From contig NZ_CP089924.1 of NCBI RefSeq assembly GCF_021284765.1, positions 1,630,001-1,694,000 on the forward strand: a stretch of 64,000 nucleotides of DNA, written 5' to 3'. The position numbers and the translations under genes were made by a program. The stretch is from Lysobacter sp. 5GHs7-4. Its GTDB lineage: Bacteria > Pseudomonadota > Gammaproteobacteria > Xanthomonadales > Xanthomonadaceae. Under the pieces are notes generated by a model. That model had not been told where the DNA came from and did not search any database. It saw only the letters and a program-made list of their open reading frames with translations. Of this stretch, positions 27,464 to 35,746 are shown piece by piece (within the stretch, counting starts at the first letter, position 1; the number at the start of each line of letters is the position of its first letter).

Positions 27464-27488
27464 AAAGGCCGCCTTGCGGCGGCCTTTC
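27464..27488 (-). terminator. Terminator for the CsgG-like gene
   Basis: AAAGGCCGCC and GGCGGCCTTT form a ten-pair stem. On the minus strand the stem is followed by CGCTTTTGC, 30 bases after the stop of the CsgG-SH3 gene. It may also stop the plus-strand ATPase transcript. Confidence 0.75.
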
Positions 27489-27517
27489 GTGATGCGGCAT
27501 CGCAACGGTGCGATGGC

Positions 27518-28498
27518 TTACTTCGACAGCTCCAGCGCCAGCGAAGTCACCCAGCCCTTGTTGCCCATCTCGTCCTCGACTTCCCACATGGCGCCCTGCT
27601 TGTTGCCGGTGGGGTAGAGCATCATGCCGACGTCCAGCGAGCGCACCACCTTGCCCTTGCCGCTGGCGTCGGTGTACAGGCGGCCGGGCTTGATCACGGT
27701 CACGGCCTGCTGGGCGTTGGACGCCGAGGCATTGCCGGACACGCCGCCGAGTTCGCCGACCAGATCGGTGTAGGCCTGCAGATACGCCAGGGTGATGACC
27801 TGGCCCAGTTCGGTGTTGGCGTAGCCGGACACGCCGGCGCCGCCCAGGCCGCTGCTGCCGAACAGCGCGCCGCTGGCGCCGAAGCCGATGTCGGTCTTCT
27901 TGGCGTGGCCTTCGGCCATCGCGACCTGCTCGGACGAGCGCACGTCGGTCAGGGTCAGGACCACGTCGGCGGTCTTCTTGCGGAAGTTCAGGTTGCCCGC
28001 GACCGCGCCGGCCTTGCCGCCGATCAGTCCGCCGAGCAGGCCGCCGATGGCGTTGCCGCCGGCGTCGTTGTTCTGCGCGATCAGGTCCGGCACCAGCACA
28101 TAGTCGGCGGCCTTGATCTGGCCCTTGCCGATGTTGGAGCGGTTGCGCAGTTGGCCGCTGGAGGCCAGTTCGCGTTCGCGCATGGCCATGTCCATGCCGG
28201 CGCCGCGATCGACCAGGGTGAAGCAGCGCGACTTGTTCACGAACACCTTGATCAGCTTGCTGGGCGCGGGCAACTGCTGGCCGCTCCACCAGTTGACCGA
28301 ATCCTCGGGTTCGATGACCGAGATCGTGCCCAGGCTCTTGCTGCAGGTCGGAATCTGCGCGGTCTTTTCTGCGCGCTGTTCCTGCGCGCTCTTGCGCTGC
28401 GCCGATGCGGGGGTGGCGGTCAGCGCCAGGCCCAGGCCCAGCGCGCAAGCCAGCAGCGATACGCCGCCGAGCGAGATTCCCCTGTGTGCGGTCTTCAT
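27518..28498 (-). CDS. CsgG-like secreted protein with C-terminal SH3 domain
   Basis: A 326-residue exported protein with a signal peptide ending near ASAQ; no lipobox Cys is evident. The middle (about 50-240) follows the CsgG/HfaB fold: SRCFTLVDRGAGMDMAMRER, then ADYVLVPDLIA, a Gly-rich loop GGLLGGLIGGKAGAV, and TADVVLTLTDVRSSEQVAMA. The last 60 residues form a bacterial SH3-like domain (VIKPGRLYTDASGKGKVV then MWEVEDEMGNKGWVTS). CsgG proteins form outer-membrane export pores, but no curli subunit genes are nearby. The link to secretion or envelope sensing is inference. Confidence 0.85.
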   Translation of the reverse strand: MKTAHRGISLGGVSLLACALGLGLALTATPASAQRKSAQEQRAEKTAQIPTCSKSLGTISVIEPEDSVNWWSGQQLPAPSKLIKVFVNKSRCFTLVDRGAGMDMAMRERELASSGQLRNRSNIGKGQIKAADYVLVPDLIAQNNDAGGNAIGGLLGGLIGGKAGAVAGNLNFRKKTADVVLTLTDVRSSEQVAMAEGHAKKTDIGFGASGALFGSSGLGGAGVSGYANTELGQVITLAYLQAYTDLVGELGGVSGNASASNAQQAVTVIKPGRLYTDASGKGKVVRSLDVGMMLYPTGNKQGAMWEVEDEMGNKGWVTSLALELSK

Positions 28499-28861
28499 TG
28501 TGCGGTTATTCCTTCAACGACTAACGAAAAAGCCGGCAACGGTGCCGGCACCCGGTGGAGTCGGTTCGTCCTGTCCGGCCGCCGGTGCGATGGCGGGCCA
28601 TCGTGCGGCGGTCGGTCCCCAAGCGAATAGCGGCGACGGCGGACCGTCGGCGCTGGCGACTCGTTGCGGATAATAACGTGACCGGCGTCGGATTCAGGCC
28701 GCGAAGTGCGGGCCGGACGCCGATTCGGCCGGGTCGGCACGTCGGAAGCGGGCTGGGTATGGACGGCAAGTGCCGTCCAAGGCCCGGCCCGGCACCCGCG
28801 CCCACGTCCCGCCCGGGCCGCGGCTAGAATCGGCGACCGAACCGGGGGACAACGACTACCG
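28499..28861. other. Intergenic region between the CsgG-like and 28862 genes
   Basis: A 363-base divergent gap. A GCCGGCA/TGCCGGC hairpin lies at 28532-28549. A TAGAAT box at 28825-28830 followed by AACCGGGGGAC suggests a promoter and leader for the plus-strand gene. Nothing else is recognisable. Confidence 0.5.
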
Positions 28862-29839
28862 ATGATCGTTCCAGCCTATTGGGCCGAAGCGCGCCTGCAG
28901 CAACGTAAGCACCGCGGCCAGATCACGGTGCGCCGTTTCGGCTGGTCCGACCTCAGCCCGGCCGACGCGCAGGCGCATGCCGACGCGCGCGTGCGCGAAG
29001 CCTTCGACCGCATCGTGGCCGGCGAGCACCTGCCGCGGCAGGAGCGCAAGGTCGGCTACGGCGGCGCCCACGGCCTGCCGATCCGCGAGGAGATCGTCGA
29101 GCGCCACGACGATGCGGTGATCACGCGCAACAGCTATGGCGCGCTCTGCCTCAATACCCCGGACGTGTGGTTCGCCGACGTCGATTTCGACGAGGTGTCC
29201 AAAGAAGGCCTGTCGCGAGGCGCCGTCGCCGCGGTGTTCGTCGCCGCGATCGCATTGGGTCTGTGGCAACGTTCGGTCGGCGTCGGCATCGGCGCGCTGT
29301 TCGCCGGCTTCATCGTGGCGATCGTCGTGCTCGGCTGGCTGCGCAAGCGCCAGCACGCGGCCAACGGCGGGCCCGAGGCGCGCGCGCGGCTGCGCATAGA
29401 CGCCTTCGTGGCCGCGCGGCCGGAATGGCTGCTGCGCCTGTACCGCACGCCGGCGGGCTTCCGCCTGCTGGCCCTGCATCGGCGTTTCGGCCCGCGCGAA
29501 CCGGAGGTGCAGGAAAGCTTCCGCGCGCTCGGCGCCGATCCGCTGTACGCGACCATGTGCGCGGTGCAGAACTGCTTCCGCGCTCGCGTGAGCCCCAAGC
29601 CCTGGCGGGTCGGCGTGAAGCGCAAGATCGTGCCGCCGGTGGCGGCGTGGTCGCCGGAACACGCGCAGTTGCCGCAGCGCCAGGTCTGGCTGTCCGAGTA
29701 CGCCCGCGCCGCGTTGGGCTATGCGTCCTGCCGCTATGTGGCGACCTTCGGCTCCGGCGTGGCCGACCCCAAGGCCGATGGGCTGCGCCAGCTGCACGAT
29801 GCGCTGTGCCGCGCCGACGAGGACTTGCCGATCGCCTGA
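28862..29839 (+). CDS. Uncharacterised protein with two central membrane segments
   Basis: A 325-residue protein whose N-terminal 115 residues are soluble (MIVPAYWAEARLQQRKH, FGWSDLSPADAQAHADARV). Two adjacent hydrophobic segments follow (about 119-135 and 140-160), then a basic loop and a soluble C-terminal half (GADPLYATMCAVQNCFRARV, YVATFGSGVADPKADGLRQL). Several invariant-looking Trp/Arg residues suggest a conserved family, but I do not recognise it. A TAGAAT -10 box lies 31 bases upstream. It is convergent with the S41 peptidase gene. Confidence 0.8.
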   Translation: MIVPAYWAEARLQQRKHRGQITVRRFGWSDLSPADAQAHADARVREAFDRIVAGEHLPRQERKVGYGGAHGLPIREEIVERHDDAVITRNSYGALCLNTPDVWFADVDFDEVSKEGLSRGAVAAVFVAAIALGLWQRSVGVGIGALFAGFIVAIVVLGWLRKRQHAANGGPEARARLRIDAFVAARPEWLLRLYRTPAGFRLLALHRRFGPREPEVQESFRALGADPLYATMCAVQNCFRARVSPKPWRVGVKRKIVPPVAAWSPEHAQLPQRQVWLSEYARAALGYASCRYVATFGSGVADPKADGLRQLHDALCRADEDLPIA

Positions 29840-29851
29840 GCGCGGCGCGCC

Positions 29852-30820
29852 TCATTCGGTCTTGCGTCGATCCAGAATGTAGCGTCGCGTTTCCTCGAGC
29901 CAATCGTCCGACTGCAACGGCACGTCCGGCACCACGCCTTTGCCTTCGATCGACACACCATCTTTGGTCGTGATCTGGCAGATCGGAATGTAGGCGAAGT
30001 ATTTGTCGGTCTTGACCTGGACGACCGGGTTGCCTGCGCCGGCCGTGGTCTTTCCCAAAATGGTCGCTCGCTTCATCTGCTGCAGGATCAGGGCGAAATA
30101 CTCCGCCGCCGAGCCCGTCTTGCCCGAAACCATCACGTATACCGGCGTGTCATGGAACTTCGCACCGGGCGCGTGGTTGTACGGCACCTCGCTCTGCTTC
30201 CACTGCGTCTCGCCCCTGCACCTTTTCACCAGCAGGTTCTGGTAGTCGTCGCTTTCGAACAGGTGCCGGTTCACGAAGCCGCTGCTCCTACCATCGCCGC
30301 CGGGGTTTTCGGTGATGTCGAAGATCAGCGCGTCCACGCCATGCACGAATTTCAAGCCATTGACGATCTTCTCCAAATCTCCGTCGTCGGCCAGGCTGCG
30401 ATCCCACTTGATATAGCCGATGTTTCCTTCCAGCACGCGGATCTGGGTGAAACCACCGTTCCAGTTAGGTTTGAATTCCGGTTTGCCTTCCGGCCTGGTC
30501 GCGGCAGGCTTGCCTTCGGCGGTCAGCAAGCCGATGTAGAAATGGCGATCCCCGGTCTTTTCGCGCAACAACGCGGTGACGCGCTTCAGCCTGTCGCGCT
30601 CCGGCAGAGCCGCAAGCTCTCCCGAGCGTAACGATGACTGGAGCACCTTGCATAAGCGCTCGCCCGCTTTCGGGTCGTAGTAGGTCGACTTGATCGCGCC
30701 GCATTCGAACTCGACCAGCTGCGCAGCCGATTGCTCGGGCCCCTCAGCCCACGCAGCACCGGTGGCCAGAGTCAAGCACGCCCCCATGCCCTTCATCACG
30801 CCAACAATACCTAGCCTCAT
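29852..30820 (-). CDS. S41-family serine peptidase, secreted
   Basis: A 322-residue protein with a signal peptide (to about AWAEG). The S41 core lies at about 110-310: GNIGYIKWDRSLADDGDLEK, DALIFDITENPGGDG, and the nucleophile region VSGKTGSAAEYFALILQQMK with Ser in TGSAAE, then TTAGAGNPV. No PDZ domain is present, so it resembles the tricorn/IRBP-like short S41 group. The ATG at 30820 is chosen because GAGGGG precedes it; a TTG at 30835 is the alternative. Codon use is less G+C-rich than in the neighbours, hinting at later acquisition. Confidence 0.88.
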   Translation of the reverse strand: MRLGIVGVMKGMGACLTLATGAAWAEGPEQSAAQLVEFECGAIKSTYYDPKAGERLCKVLQSSLRSGELAALPERDRLKRVTALLREKTGDRHFYIGLLTAEGKPAATRPEGKPEFKPNWNGGFTQIRVLEGNIGYIKWDRSLADDGDLEKIVNGLKFVHGVDALIFDITENPGGDGRSSGFVNRHLFESDDYQNLLVKRCRGETQWKQSEVPYNHAPGAKFHDTPVYVMVSGKTGSAAEYFALILQQMKRATILGKTTAGAGNPVVQVKTDKYFAYIPICQITTKDGVSIEGKGVVPDVPLQSDDWLEETRRYILDRRKTE

Positions 30821-30948
30821 CACCCCGCCCCTCAACGATTTTGATCGAGTGAAGTCGGATGTCGCGAAGCATGGAATGGTTTAAGCGGATACCCGCATCG
30901 TGCGTCGCTGCGCAGAAAGCTGGGCCTGTAGGGTGCCGCCTGGCACGC

Positions 30949-31170
30949 TCAGCGTGGCGCGACCACCCGGATCTCGACGCCCTGCGCGCGTACCACCTGG
31001 CCGGCGTGGATCTTGCAGGTCTTGCGCAGCTCGACCTGGCCGTCGACCGTGACCGCGCCGCTGGCGACGATGGCCTTGCCGGTGCCGCCGCTGTGGGCCA
31101 GGCCGACCAGTTTCAGCAGCTGGTTGAGTTCGACGTGGTCGCGGTCGAGTTCGAATTCGATGGGGGACAT
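30949..31170 (-). CDS. S4-domain RNA-binding protein (YbcJ-like)
   Basis: A 73-residue single-domain protein. The S4 fold is clear: FELDRDHVELNQLLKLVGLA, then GGTGKAIVASGAVTVDGQVE, then RKTCKIHAGQVVRA. Small S4 proteins of this type (YbcJ/RlbA) bind structured RNA and are linked to ribosome quality or assembly, though the E. coli function is not settled. The length equals that of the family. Confidence 0.9.
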   Translation of the reverse strand: MSPIEFELDRDHVELNQLLKLVGLAHSGGTGKAIVASGAVTVDGQVELRKTCKIHAGQVVRAQGVEIRVVAPR

Positions 31171-31299
31171 GGCAATGGCGGCGGGAGAACGATGCGCAGC
31201 GTCGCAGCGCCGGCGCCTGGGCGCAAGCCGCACCCCTGCGCGCCTACGCGGTAACGTGTGCGTCCAGGCCCGGCAACGGGCGATCGCCGGGAGCAAGCC

Positions 31300-32292
31300 A
31301 TGAAGCAGGCCAGGTACGCCACGCGCGGTCCGGTGCCGCAGGACGTGATCGAGACGGTGGAGTGCGAGCTGCCCGCGCTCGGCCCGGGCCAGGTGTTGGT
31401 AGAAGTGCTGGCCGCGCCGATCAATCCGTCCGACCTGCTCACCTTGACCGGTCAGTACGGCCTGCTGCCGCCGCTGCCCGCGGTGGGCGGCAACGAGGGC
31501 GTGGGACGCGTGCTGGCGCTGGCCGAAGGCGTATCGGCGCCCGCGCTCGGCCGCACGGTGCTGTTGCCGATCAGCGGCGGCACCTGGTCCACCCATCTGA
31601 TCGCCGACGCGCGCACGCTGCTGCCGCTGCCGGACGACGCCGATCCGGTGCAGTTGTCGATGATCACGGTCAATCCGCCGACCGCGCGGCTGCTGCTGTC
31701 GGAATTCGTCGATTTGCAGCCGGGCGAGTGGGTGATTCAGAACGCGGCCAACTCCGCGGTCGGCGGTTATCTGGTGCAGTTGGCGGCCTTGCGCGGGTTG
31801 AAGACGGTCAACGTGGTGCGGCGCGAGTCGGCGCGCGACGATGTGCTGGCGCTGGGGGCCGACGTGGTGCTGGTGGATGGCGACGATCTGGGCAAGCGTG
31901 TGCGCGAGGCGACCGGCGGCGCCAAGATCCGGTTGGGCGTGGACGCGGTCGGCGGTTTGGCGACCGAGCGCCTGGCGCAGTCGCTGTGCGAGGGCGGGGT
32001 GCTGGTCAACTACGGTGCGATGAGCGGCGAGCCCTGTGCGGTGTCGCCGGCGTCGCTGGTATTCCGCGATGTGGCCCTGCGCGGGTTCTGGTTGGCGCGT
32101 TGGTTCCGCGCGGCGCCGCCGGAGCGGCGGGTGGCCTTGTTCGGGGAGTTGGCGGGGTTGATTGGGCAGGGCAAGTTGCGGGCGCGGGTGCAGGCGACGT
32201 ACGGGATCGACGAGATCAAGCAGGCGGTGGCGGCGGCGTCGGCGGGGGAGCGGGCGGGGAAGATCGTGTTGGTGCCGAATGGGGGCGGGTAG
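31300..32292 (+). CDS. Zinc-independent MDR oxidoreductase, trans-2-enoyl-CoA reductase (MECR)-like
   Basis: A 330-residue NADPH-dependent reductase of the medium-chain superfamily. The N-terminal catalytic domain contains INPSDLLTLTGQYG and GGNEGVGRVL, the usual MECR/quinone-reductase start. The Rossmann part has WVIQNAANSAVGGYLVQLAA, where AxxGxxG takes the nucleotide. Zinc ligands of alcohol dehydrogenase are missing. Activity on 2-enoyl-CoA or quinones fits; the exact substrate is uncertain. The last 150 bases switch to a G-rich, T-ending codon style that differs from the start of the gene. Confidence 0.85.
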   Translation: MKQARYATRGPVPQDVIETVECELPALGPGQVLVEVLAAPINPSDLLTLTGQYGLLPPLPAVGGNEGVGRVLALAEGVSAPALGRTVLLPISGGTWSTHLIADARTLLPLPDDADPVQLSMITVNPPTARLLLSEFVDLQPGEWVIQNAANSAVGGYLVQLAALRGLKTVNVVRRESARDDVLALGADVVLVDGDDLGKRVREATGGAKIRLGVDAVGGLATERLAQSLCEGGVLVNYGAMSGEPCAVSPASLVFRDVALRGFWLARWFRAAPPERRVALFGELAGLIGQGKLRARVQATYGIDEIKQAVAAASAGERAGKIVLVPNGGG

Positions 32293-32356
32293 CGGTTGCT
32301 GCTTTCTGGTTTAGCTGTCGGCTGCATGCATAACTCGCTCGTCTCCGATGTTTCCC

Positions 32357-32584
32357 TGTAGGAGCGGTGTCCCACAGGGATTTCCTTCGGTCGTAAGCCG
32401 CGACCGCGAATCCCGATTGTCGCGTCTCTGCGGTTCTGATTGCCTCCAGAAACCGATGCTGTGCTTTTAGCTCCCTCCTTTGACAAAGGAGGGTTGGGGA
32501 GGATTTGCTTTTGTTCTTGCGCTGCTTCTTCTGACCGAAGGTCAAAGGCTTCCGCCTGCTGCGCATGCGGGTCACTTTCTCTTG
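32357..32584. repeat. Structured intergenic repeat, partial copy B1
   Basis: Begins with TAGGAGCGGTG, continues through the CCTCCTTTGACAAAGGAGG module and the core up to CACTTTCTCTTGC, then stops abruptly. The right arm of the 11-bp stem and all later hairpins are missing. Copy B2 begins directly after it, so B1 appears cut by, or recombined with, B2. Confidence 0.85.
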
Positions 32585-32594
32585 CCGGCGCTCT

Positions 32595-33020
32595 CTGTAG
32601 GAGCGGCGTGAGCCGCGATCGCGAATCCCGGCTATCGAGCCTATTCGGTTCCGATGGCCTCCAGATCCCGGCGTTGCGCTTTTAGCTCCCTCCTTTGGAA
32701 AAGGAGGGTTGGGGAGGATTTGCTCTCGCTGTTGTCTTCGCTGTTTCTGACCGAAGGTCAAAGGCTTCCGCCTGCTGCGCATGCGGGTCACTTTCTCTTG
32801 CTAGCCCAAGAGAAAGTAACCAAAGAGAAGGGTCTGAGCCAGGAGCTCCCGTGTGGCTTCGGTTCTGGCGCGGGGATTTTTCGATAGGACATCCCTGTCC
32901 TATCGAAAAACGGCGCGCGTCCTGCGCGCCGCCCTTCGGGTCTACGGTTGTTCTTGTGGCTTCGGTTCTATGGACTTGAATGCCGGAGCAAACTCAGGGG
33001 CAACGGCAACGGCACGGGAG
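32595..33020. repeat. Structured intergenic repeat, full copy B2
   Basis: Same order as copy A at 9135: TAGGAGCGGCGTGAGCCGCG, CCTCCTTTGGAAAAGGAGG module, GACC/GGTC, the ACTTTCTCTTG/CAAGAGAAAGT stem (32800-32810 and 32817-32827), and the 15-bp stem TTTTTCGATAGGACA/TGTCCTATCGAAAAA (32877-32891 and 32896-32910), then the CGGCGCG stem. One A-T pair of copy A is G-C here, so pairing is conserved. It ends with two or three CAACGG units at about 33000. Confidence 0.88.
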
Positions 33021-33024
33021 TCGT

Positions 33025-33288
33025 TCAGCCGGGTGGCGTCTGACCGCCTGCCACTAGCGCTCGCTTGCGGTCGGGCGGAAGTTGTTTGATCGCGTATTCG
33101 GCGCGCAGGGCGGCCGAGCGGTCGGGGTATGCGAAGCTCGCCAGCAGCCTTAACGGCGGGTGCGAGCGGGTGTAGCGCGCGCCTTTGCCGGCGGCGTGCT
33201 GGGCGTAGCGGCGGTGCACGTCCACGGCGATGCCGGTGTAGACGCTGCCGTCGCGGCATTCGATGAGGTAGACGTGCCAGGCGGACAT
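33025..33288 (-). CDS. GIY-YIG domain protein (UPF0213/YhbQ-like)
   Basis: An 87-residue protein made almost entirely of a GIY-YIG nuclease fold: WHVYLIECRDGSVYTGIAVD supplies the two short strands (here VYL and VYTG), and DVHRRYAQHAAGKGARYTR has the conserved Arg. Stand-alone members are common and may process DNA ends; the biological role is not clear. The Met at 33288 aligns with the family start. The 3' end touches the end of the structured repeat. Confidence 0.88.
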   Translation of the reverse strand: MSAWHVYLIECRDGSVYTGIAVDVHRRYAQHAAGKGARYTRSHPPLRLLASFAYPDRSAALRAEYAIKQLPPDRKRALVAGGQTPPG

Positions 33289-33416
33289 GCCGCACAGGGT
33301 AGCGGTCCGGGGACCGGCGCCGCGAATCTGAATGGCGATCACAACCATACGCCAACGAACGTCATTGCTAGGACATCGGGCGCCGCCGACAATGGGTCTT
33401 CCCCAGGAGAACCCGC

Positions 33417-34433
33417 TTGAGCGCCGACGAATCGCACGCTGCCGTAACCAACCTGCGCCAATTGTGCGCGCGCTTCGCCAAGCCGCACCTGGGACGGGCG
33501 GTGTGGCAGTTGATCAACACCCTGTTGCCGTTCGCGGCACTGTGGACCCTCATGGCCTGGAGCGTGGTCGCGCAATGGGGCTACGGCTGGACGCTGCTGC
33601 TGTCGCTGCCGGCGGCCGGACTGTACGTGCGCATCTTCATCATCCAGCACGACTGCGGACACGGCTCCTTCTTCGCCAGCAGCCGCGCCAACGACACCGT
33701 CGGCCGCTGCCTGGGTCTGGTGACGCTGTTCCCTTACGGCTATTGGAAGAAGACCCACGCCGTGCACCACGGCACCTCGGGCAATCTCGATCGCCGCGAA
33801 ATGGGCGACATCGAAACCCTGACCGTCGCCGAGTACCGTGCCCGCTCCTGGCTGGGCCGCATGAGCTACCGCTTCTACCGCAGCACGCCGGTGCTGCTGG
33901 GCATCGGCCCGGTCTACCAGTTCGTGCTCAAGCACCGTTTCCCGTTCGATCTTCCCTTCACCTGGAAGAAGGAATGGGCCAGCGTGCTGCTCAACAACCT
34001 GATGCTGATCGTCGCCTTCGTCGCGATGGGCTTCGCGATCGGCTGGCACACGGTGCTGATGGTGCACTTGCCGGTGGTGCTGATCGCCGGCGCCATCGGC
34101 GTGTGGCTGTTCTACGTCCAGCACACCTTCGAGGATGCTTACTGGACGCGCAAGGACGAATGGAACTCGCATGAGGCCGCGATCGCCGGCAGCTCGTTCT
34201 ACGACCTGCCGCGCGTGGTGCACTGGTTCACCGGCAACATCGGTTACCACCACATCCACCATCTCGCCAGCCGCATCCCGAACTACCGCCTGCGCGAGGC
34301 CTACGAGTCCAGCCCCTTGCTGCAGTCGGCGCCCAAGCTGACCCTGTGGTCCAGCCTGAAGTGCGCGCAGTTGAAGCTGTGGGACGAAGACCTCAAGCGC
34401 ATGGTCGGTTTCCCGAAGCGCGCCCGCGCCTGA
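33417..34433 (+). CDS. Membrane fatty acid desaturase (FA_desaturase family)
   Basis: A 338-residue integral membrane di-iron enzyme that inserts a double bond into acyl chains of membrane lipids. The three histidine boxes are complete: HDCGHGSFF near 79, HAVHHG near 117 and IGYHHIHHL near 283. There are about four to six membrane segments. Translation starts with TTG, nine bases after an AGGAG site; no in-frame ATG fits. It is a single gene followed by a hairpin. Electron donors and position specificity are unknown. Confidence 0.93.
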   Translation: MSADESHAAVTNLRQLCARFAKPHLGRAVWQLINTLLPFAALWTLMAWSVVAQWGYGWTLLLSLPAAGLYVRIFIIQHDCGHGSFFASSRANDTVGRCLGLVTLFPYGYWKKTHAVHHGTSGNLDRREMGDIETLTVAEYRARSWLGRMSYRFYRSTPVLLGIGPVYQFVLKHRFPFDLPFTWKKEWASVLLNNLMLIVAFVAMGFAIGWHTVLMVHLPVVLIAGAIGVWLFYVQHTFEDAYWTRKDEWNSHEAAIAGSSFYDLPRVVHWFTGNIGYHHIHHLASRIPNYRLREAYESSPLLQSAPKLTLWSSLKCAQLKLWDEDLKRMVGFPKRARA

Positions 34434-34444
34434 TCCGCTTCGAC

Positions 34445-34474
34445 GGCGGGGCGTCGCGATCGCGGCGCCCCGCC
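34445..34474 (+). terminator. Hairpin after the fatty acid desaturase gene
   Basis: GGCGGGGCG and CGCCCCGCC form a nine-pair stem followed by TGTTTCC. The T run is weak, so termination is only probable. Confidence 0.5.
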
Positions 34475-34599
34475 TGTTTCCGCGTTGTCGCCGTGATCGC
34501 TCCGGCCAGCGCCGCCCCGCCGTAAAGGCCCAGGGCCAACTCTCACCTCCTGCCTCTCGACACGCGCCGACGAACGGCGCTTGACTTCGTTCGTCATTG

Positions 34600-34620
34600 A
34601 TTTAGCATTTTAGTTAAATA
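34600..34620. promoter_or_regulatory. Operator 1 of the SdpR-like repressor
   Basis: A+T-rich element ATTTAGC, three bases, TTAGTTAAATA, 32 bases upstream of the membrane protein ATG at 34653. Read on the minus strand it is TATTTAACTAA-AAT-GCTAAAT, matching 18 of 21 positions of the site at 39141-39161. It is partly palindromic (ATTTAG...TTAAAT). A dimeric ArsR/SdpR-type repressor is the likely binder. Confidence 0.75.
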
Positions 34621-34652
34621 AGCAAATGACTAAACCATAGAGGAAGACGACC

Positions 34653-35093
34653 ATGATCGACGAAGCCCTTCTGACCCAGCTAGGCCTGCTCGCCTACCTG
34701 GCCATTTCCGTCGCGATGACGATCTGGGTGGCGCGCACCCTGTCGCGCAACGGCGAGGTATTCCTGGTGATGTGCTTCGGCCAGAACGAGACCCTGGCCA
34801 AGTCCACCAATCACCTGCTCGTGGTCGGCTTCTATCTGATCAACATCGGCGTGATCGCGATCCGCCTGGACGGCTGGAACGCCGACGCCCTGCTCAACAA
34901 CCCGATCGCCCACATCGGCAGCAAGATCGGCGTGTCGGTGCTGATGCTGGGCGCGATGCACTTCTTCAACATGATGATGATTTCCCGCTACGGCCGCGTG
35001 GTCTCGGGTTGGATGAACGACCTGCGCTACGAAGAGCGGGTCGCCGAGGCCGCCGCGCGCGGTGCGCCGCCGCCGCTGCCGGGCCGCGGCTGA
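34653..35093 (+). CDS. Small integral membrane protein, candidate target of the SdpR-like repressor
   Basis: A 146-residue protein with three hydrophobic segments (about 10-28, 48-70, 88-112) and a Pro-rich tail (APPPLPGRG). The order is N-out or N-in uncertain. Characteristic segments are WVARTLSRNGEVFLVMCFGQ, ETLAKSTNHLLVVGFYLINI and NMMMISRYGRV. I recognise no named family. AGAGGAAG is the ribosome-binding site. The 245-base gap to the ArsR gene and the shared operator with the desaturase operon link it to membrane-lipid control. Confidence 0.82.
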   Translation: MIDEALLTQLGLLAYLAISVAMTIWVARTLSRNGEVFLVMCFGQNETLAKSTNHLLVVGFYLINIGVIAIRLDGWNADALLNNPIAHIGSKIGVSVLMLGAMHFFNMMMISRYGRVVSGWMNDLRYEERVAEAAARGAPPPLPGRG

Positions 35094-35338
35094 GGTCCGC
35101 TTGCGACGCCTCGCGACGCCGCGAAACCGGGCCGCGACGGGTTCCCGCAACCCGCCGCGGCTCGCGCGTGTGCGGCGCGCGGCCGTCGCTGGCGGGCGGT
35201 TACGCCCACGCTCATACCCGCACGGCGCGGAAGGCTATGATGTTCGTGCGCGGTCCGTCCGCGTCCCGGCCCCCGCGGGCCGTCACCGTCGCAGCCGTGC
35301 CAGCTGCGCCATGAGCGCCCCGTTATGAAAGCCTCGCC

Positions 35339-35653
35339 ATGAAACAGGACAAGATTTTCGAAGCGCTGGCGTCGACGCCCCGGCGGCAGATCCTGGCCTA
35401 CCTGTCCGAGCAGGAGCTGCCGGCCGGCGACATCGCCGCACGCTTCAACATGAGCGCGCCGGCGGTTTCGCGGCATCTGTCGGTGCTGGTCAACGCCGGC
35501 CTGATCTCCAGCGAGCGGCGCGGCCAGTTCGTGGTCTACAAGCTGGTGCCCGACAACCTGGTCAACACCCTGACCCAGTTCGCGTTCGAGATCTGCCCGG
35601 TCGGCGGTCCGCTCAAGCGCGAGGCGCGGCGCGCGAAAAAAGCGGCCGGTTGA
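35339..35653 (+). CDS. ArsR-family repressor, SdpR-like
   Basis: A 104-residue winged-helix protein: KIFEALASTPRRQILAYLSE, GDIAARFNMSAPAVSRHLSV and the wing SSERRGQFVVYKLVPDNL. There are no Cys/His metal-box residues of metal-sensing ArsR members, and the sequence resembles the autorepressor SdpR branch. The 21-bp sites at 34600 and 39141 are its probable operators. The signal it reads is unknown. No operator is seen at its own promoter. Confidence 0.88.
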   Translation: MKQDKIFEALASTPRRQILAYLSEQELPAGDIAARFNMSAPAVSRHLSVLVNAGLISSERRGQFVVYKLVPDNLVNTLTQFAFEICPVGGPLKREARRAKKAAG

Positions 35654-35746
35654 GCCGGCCGCTGGGGGAATGGCGCCGCCTAGGCGGCGCGTTGGCATCG
35701 AAATTCGTGGCGACGCGGCCGGCCCATGCGCCGGCCGTTCGCGATT

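Noticed and set aside
29852..30835. TTG at 30835 as the S41 peptidase start
   Set aside because: The ATG at 30820 has a GAGGGG site upstream and gives a cleaner signal peptide.
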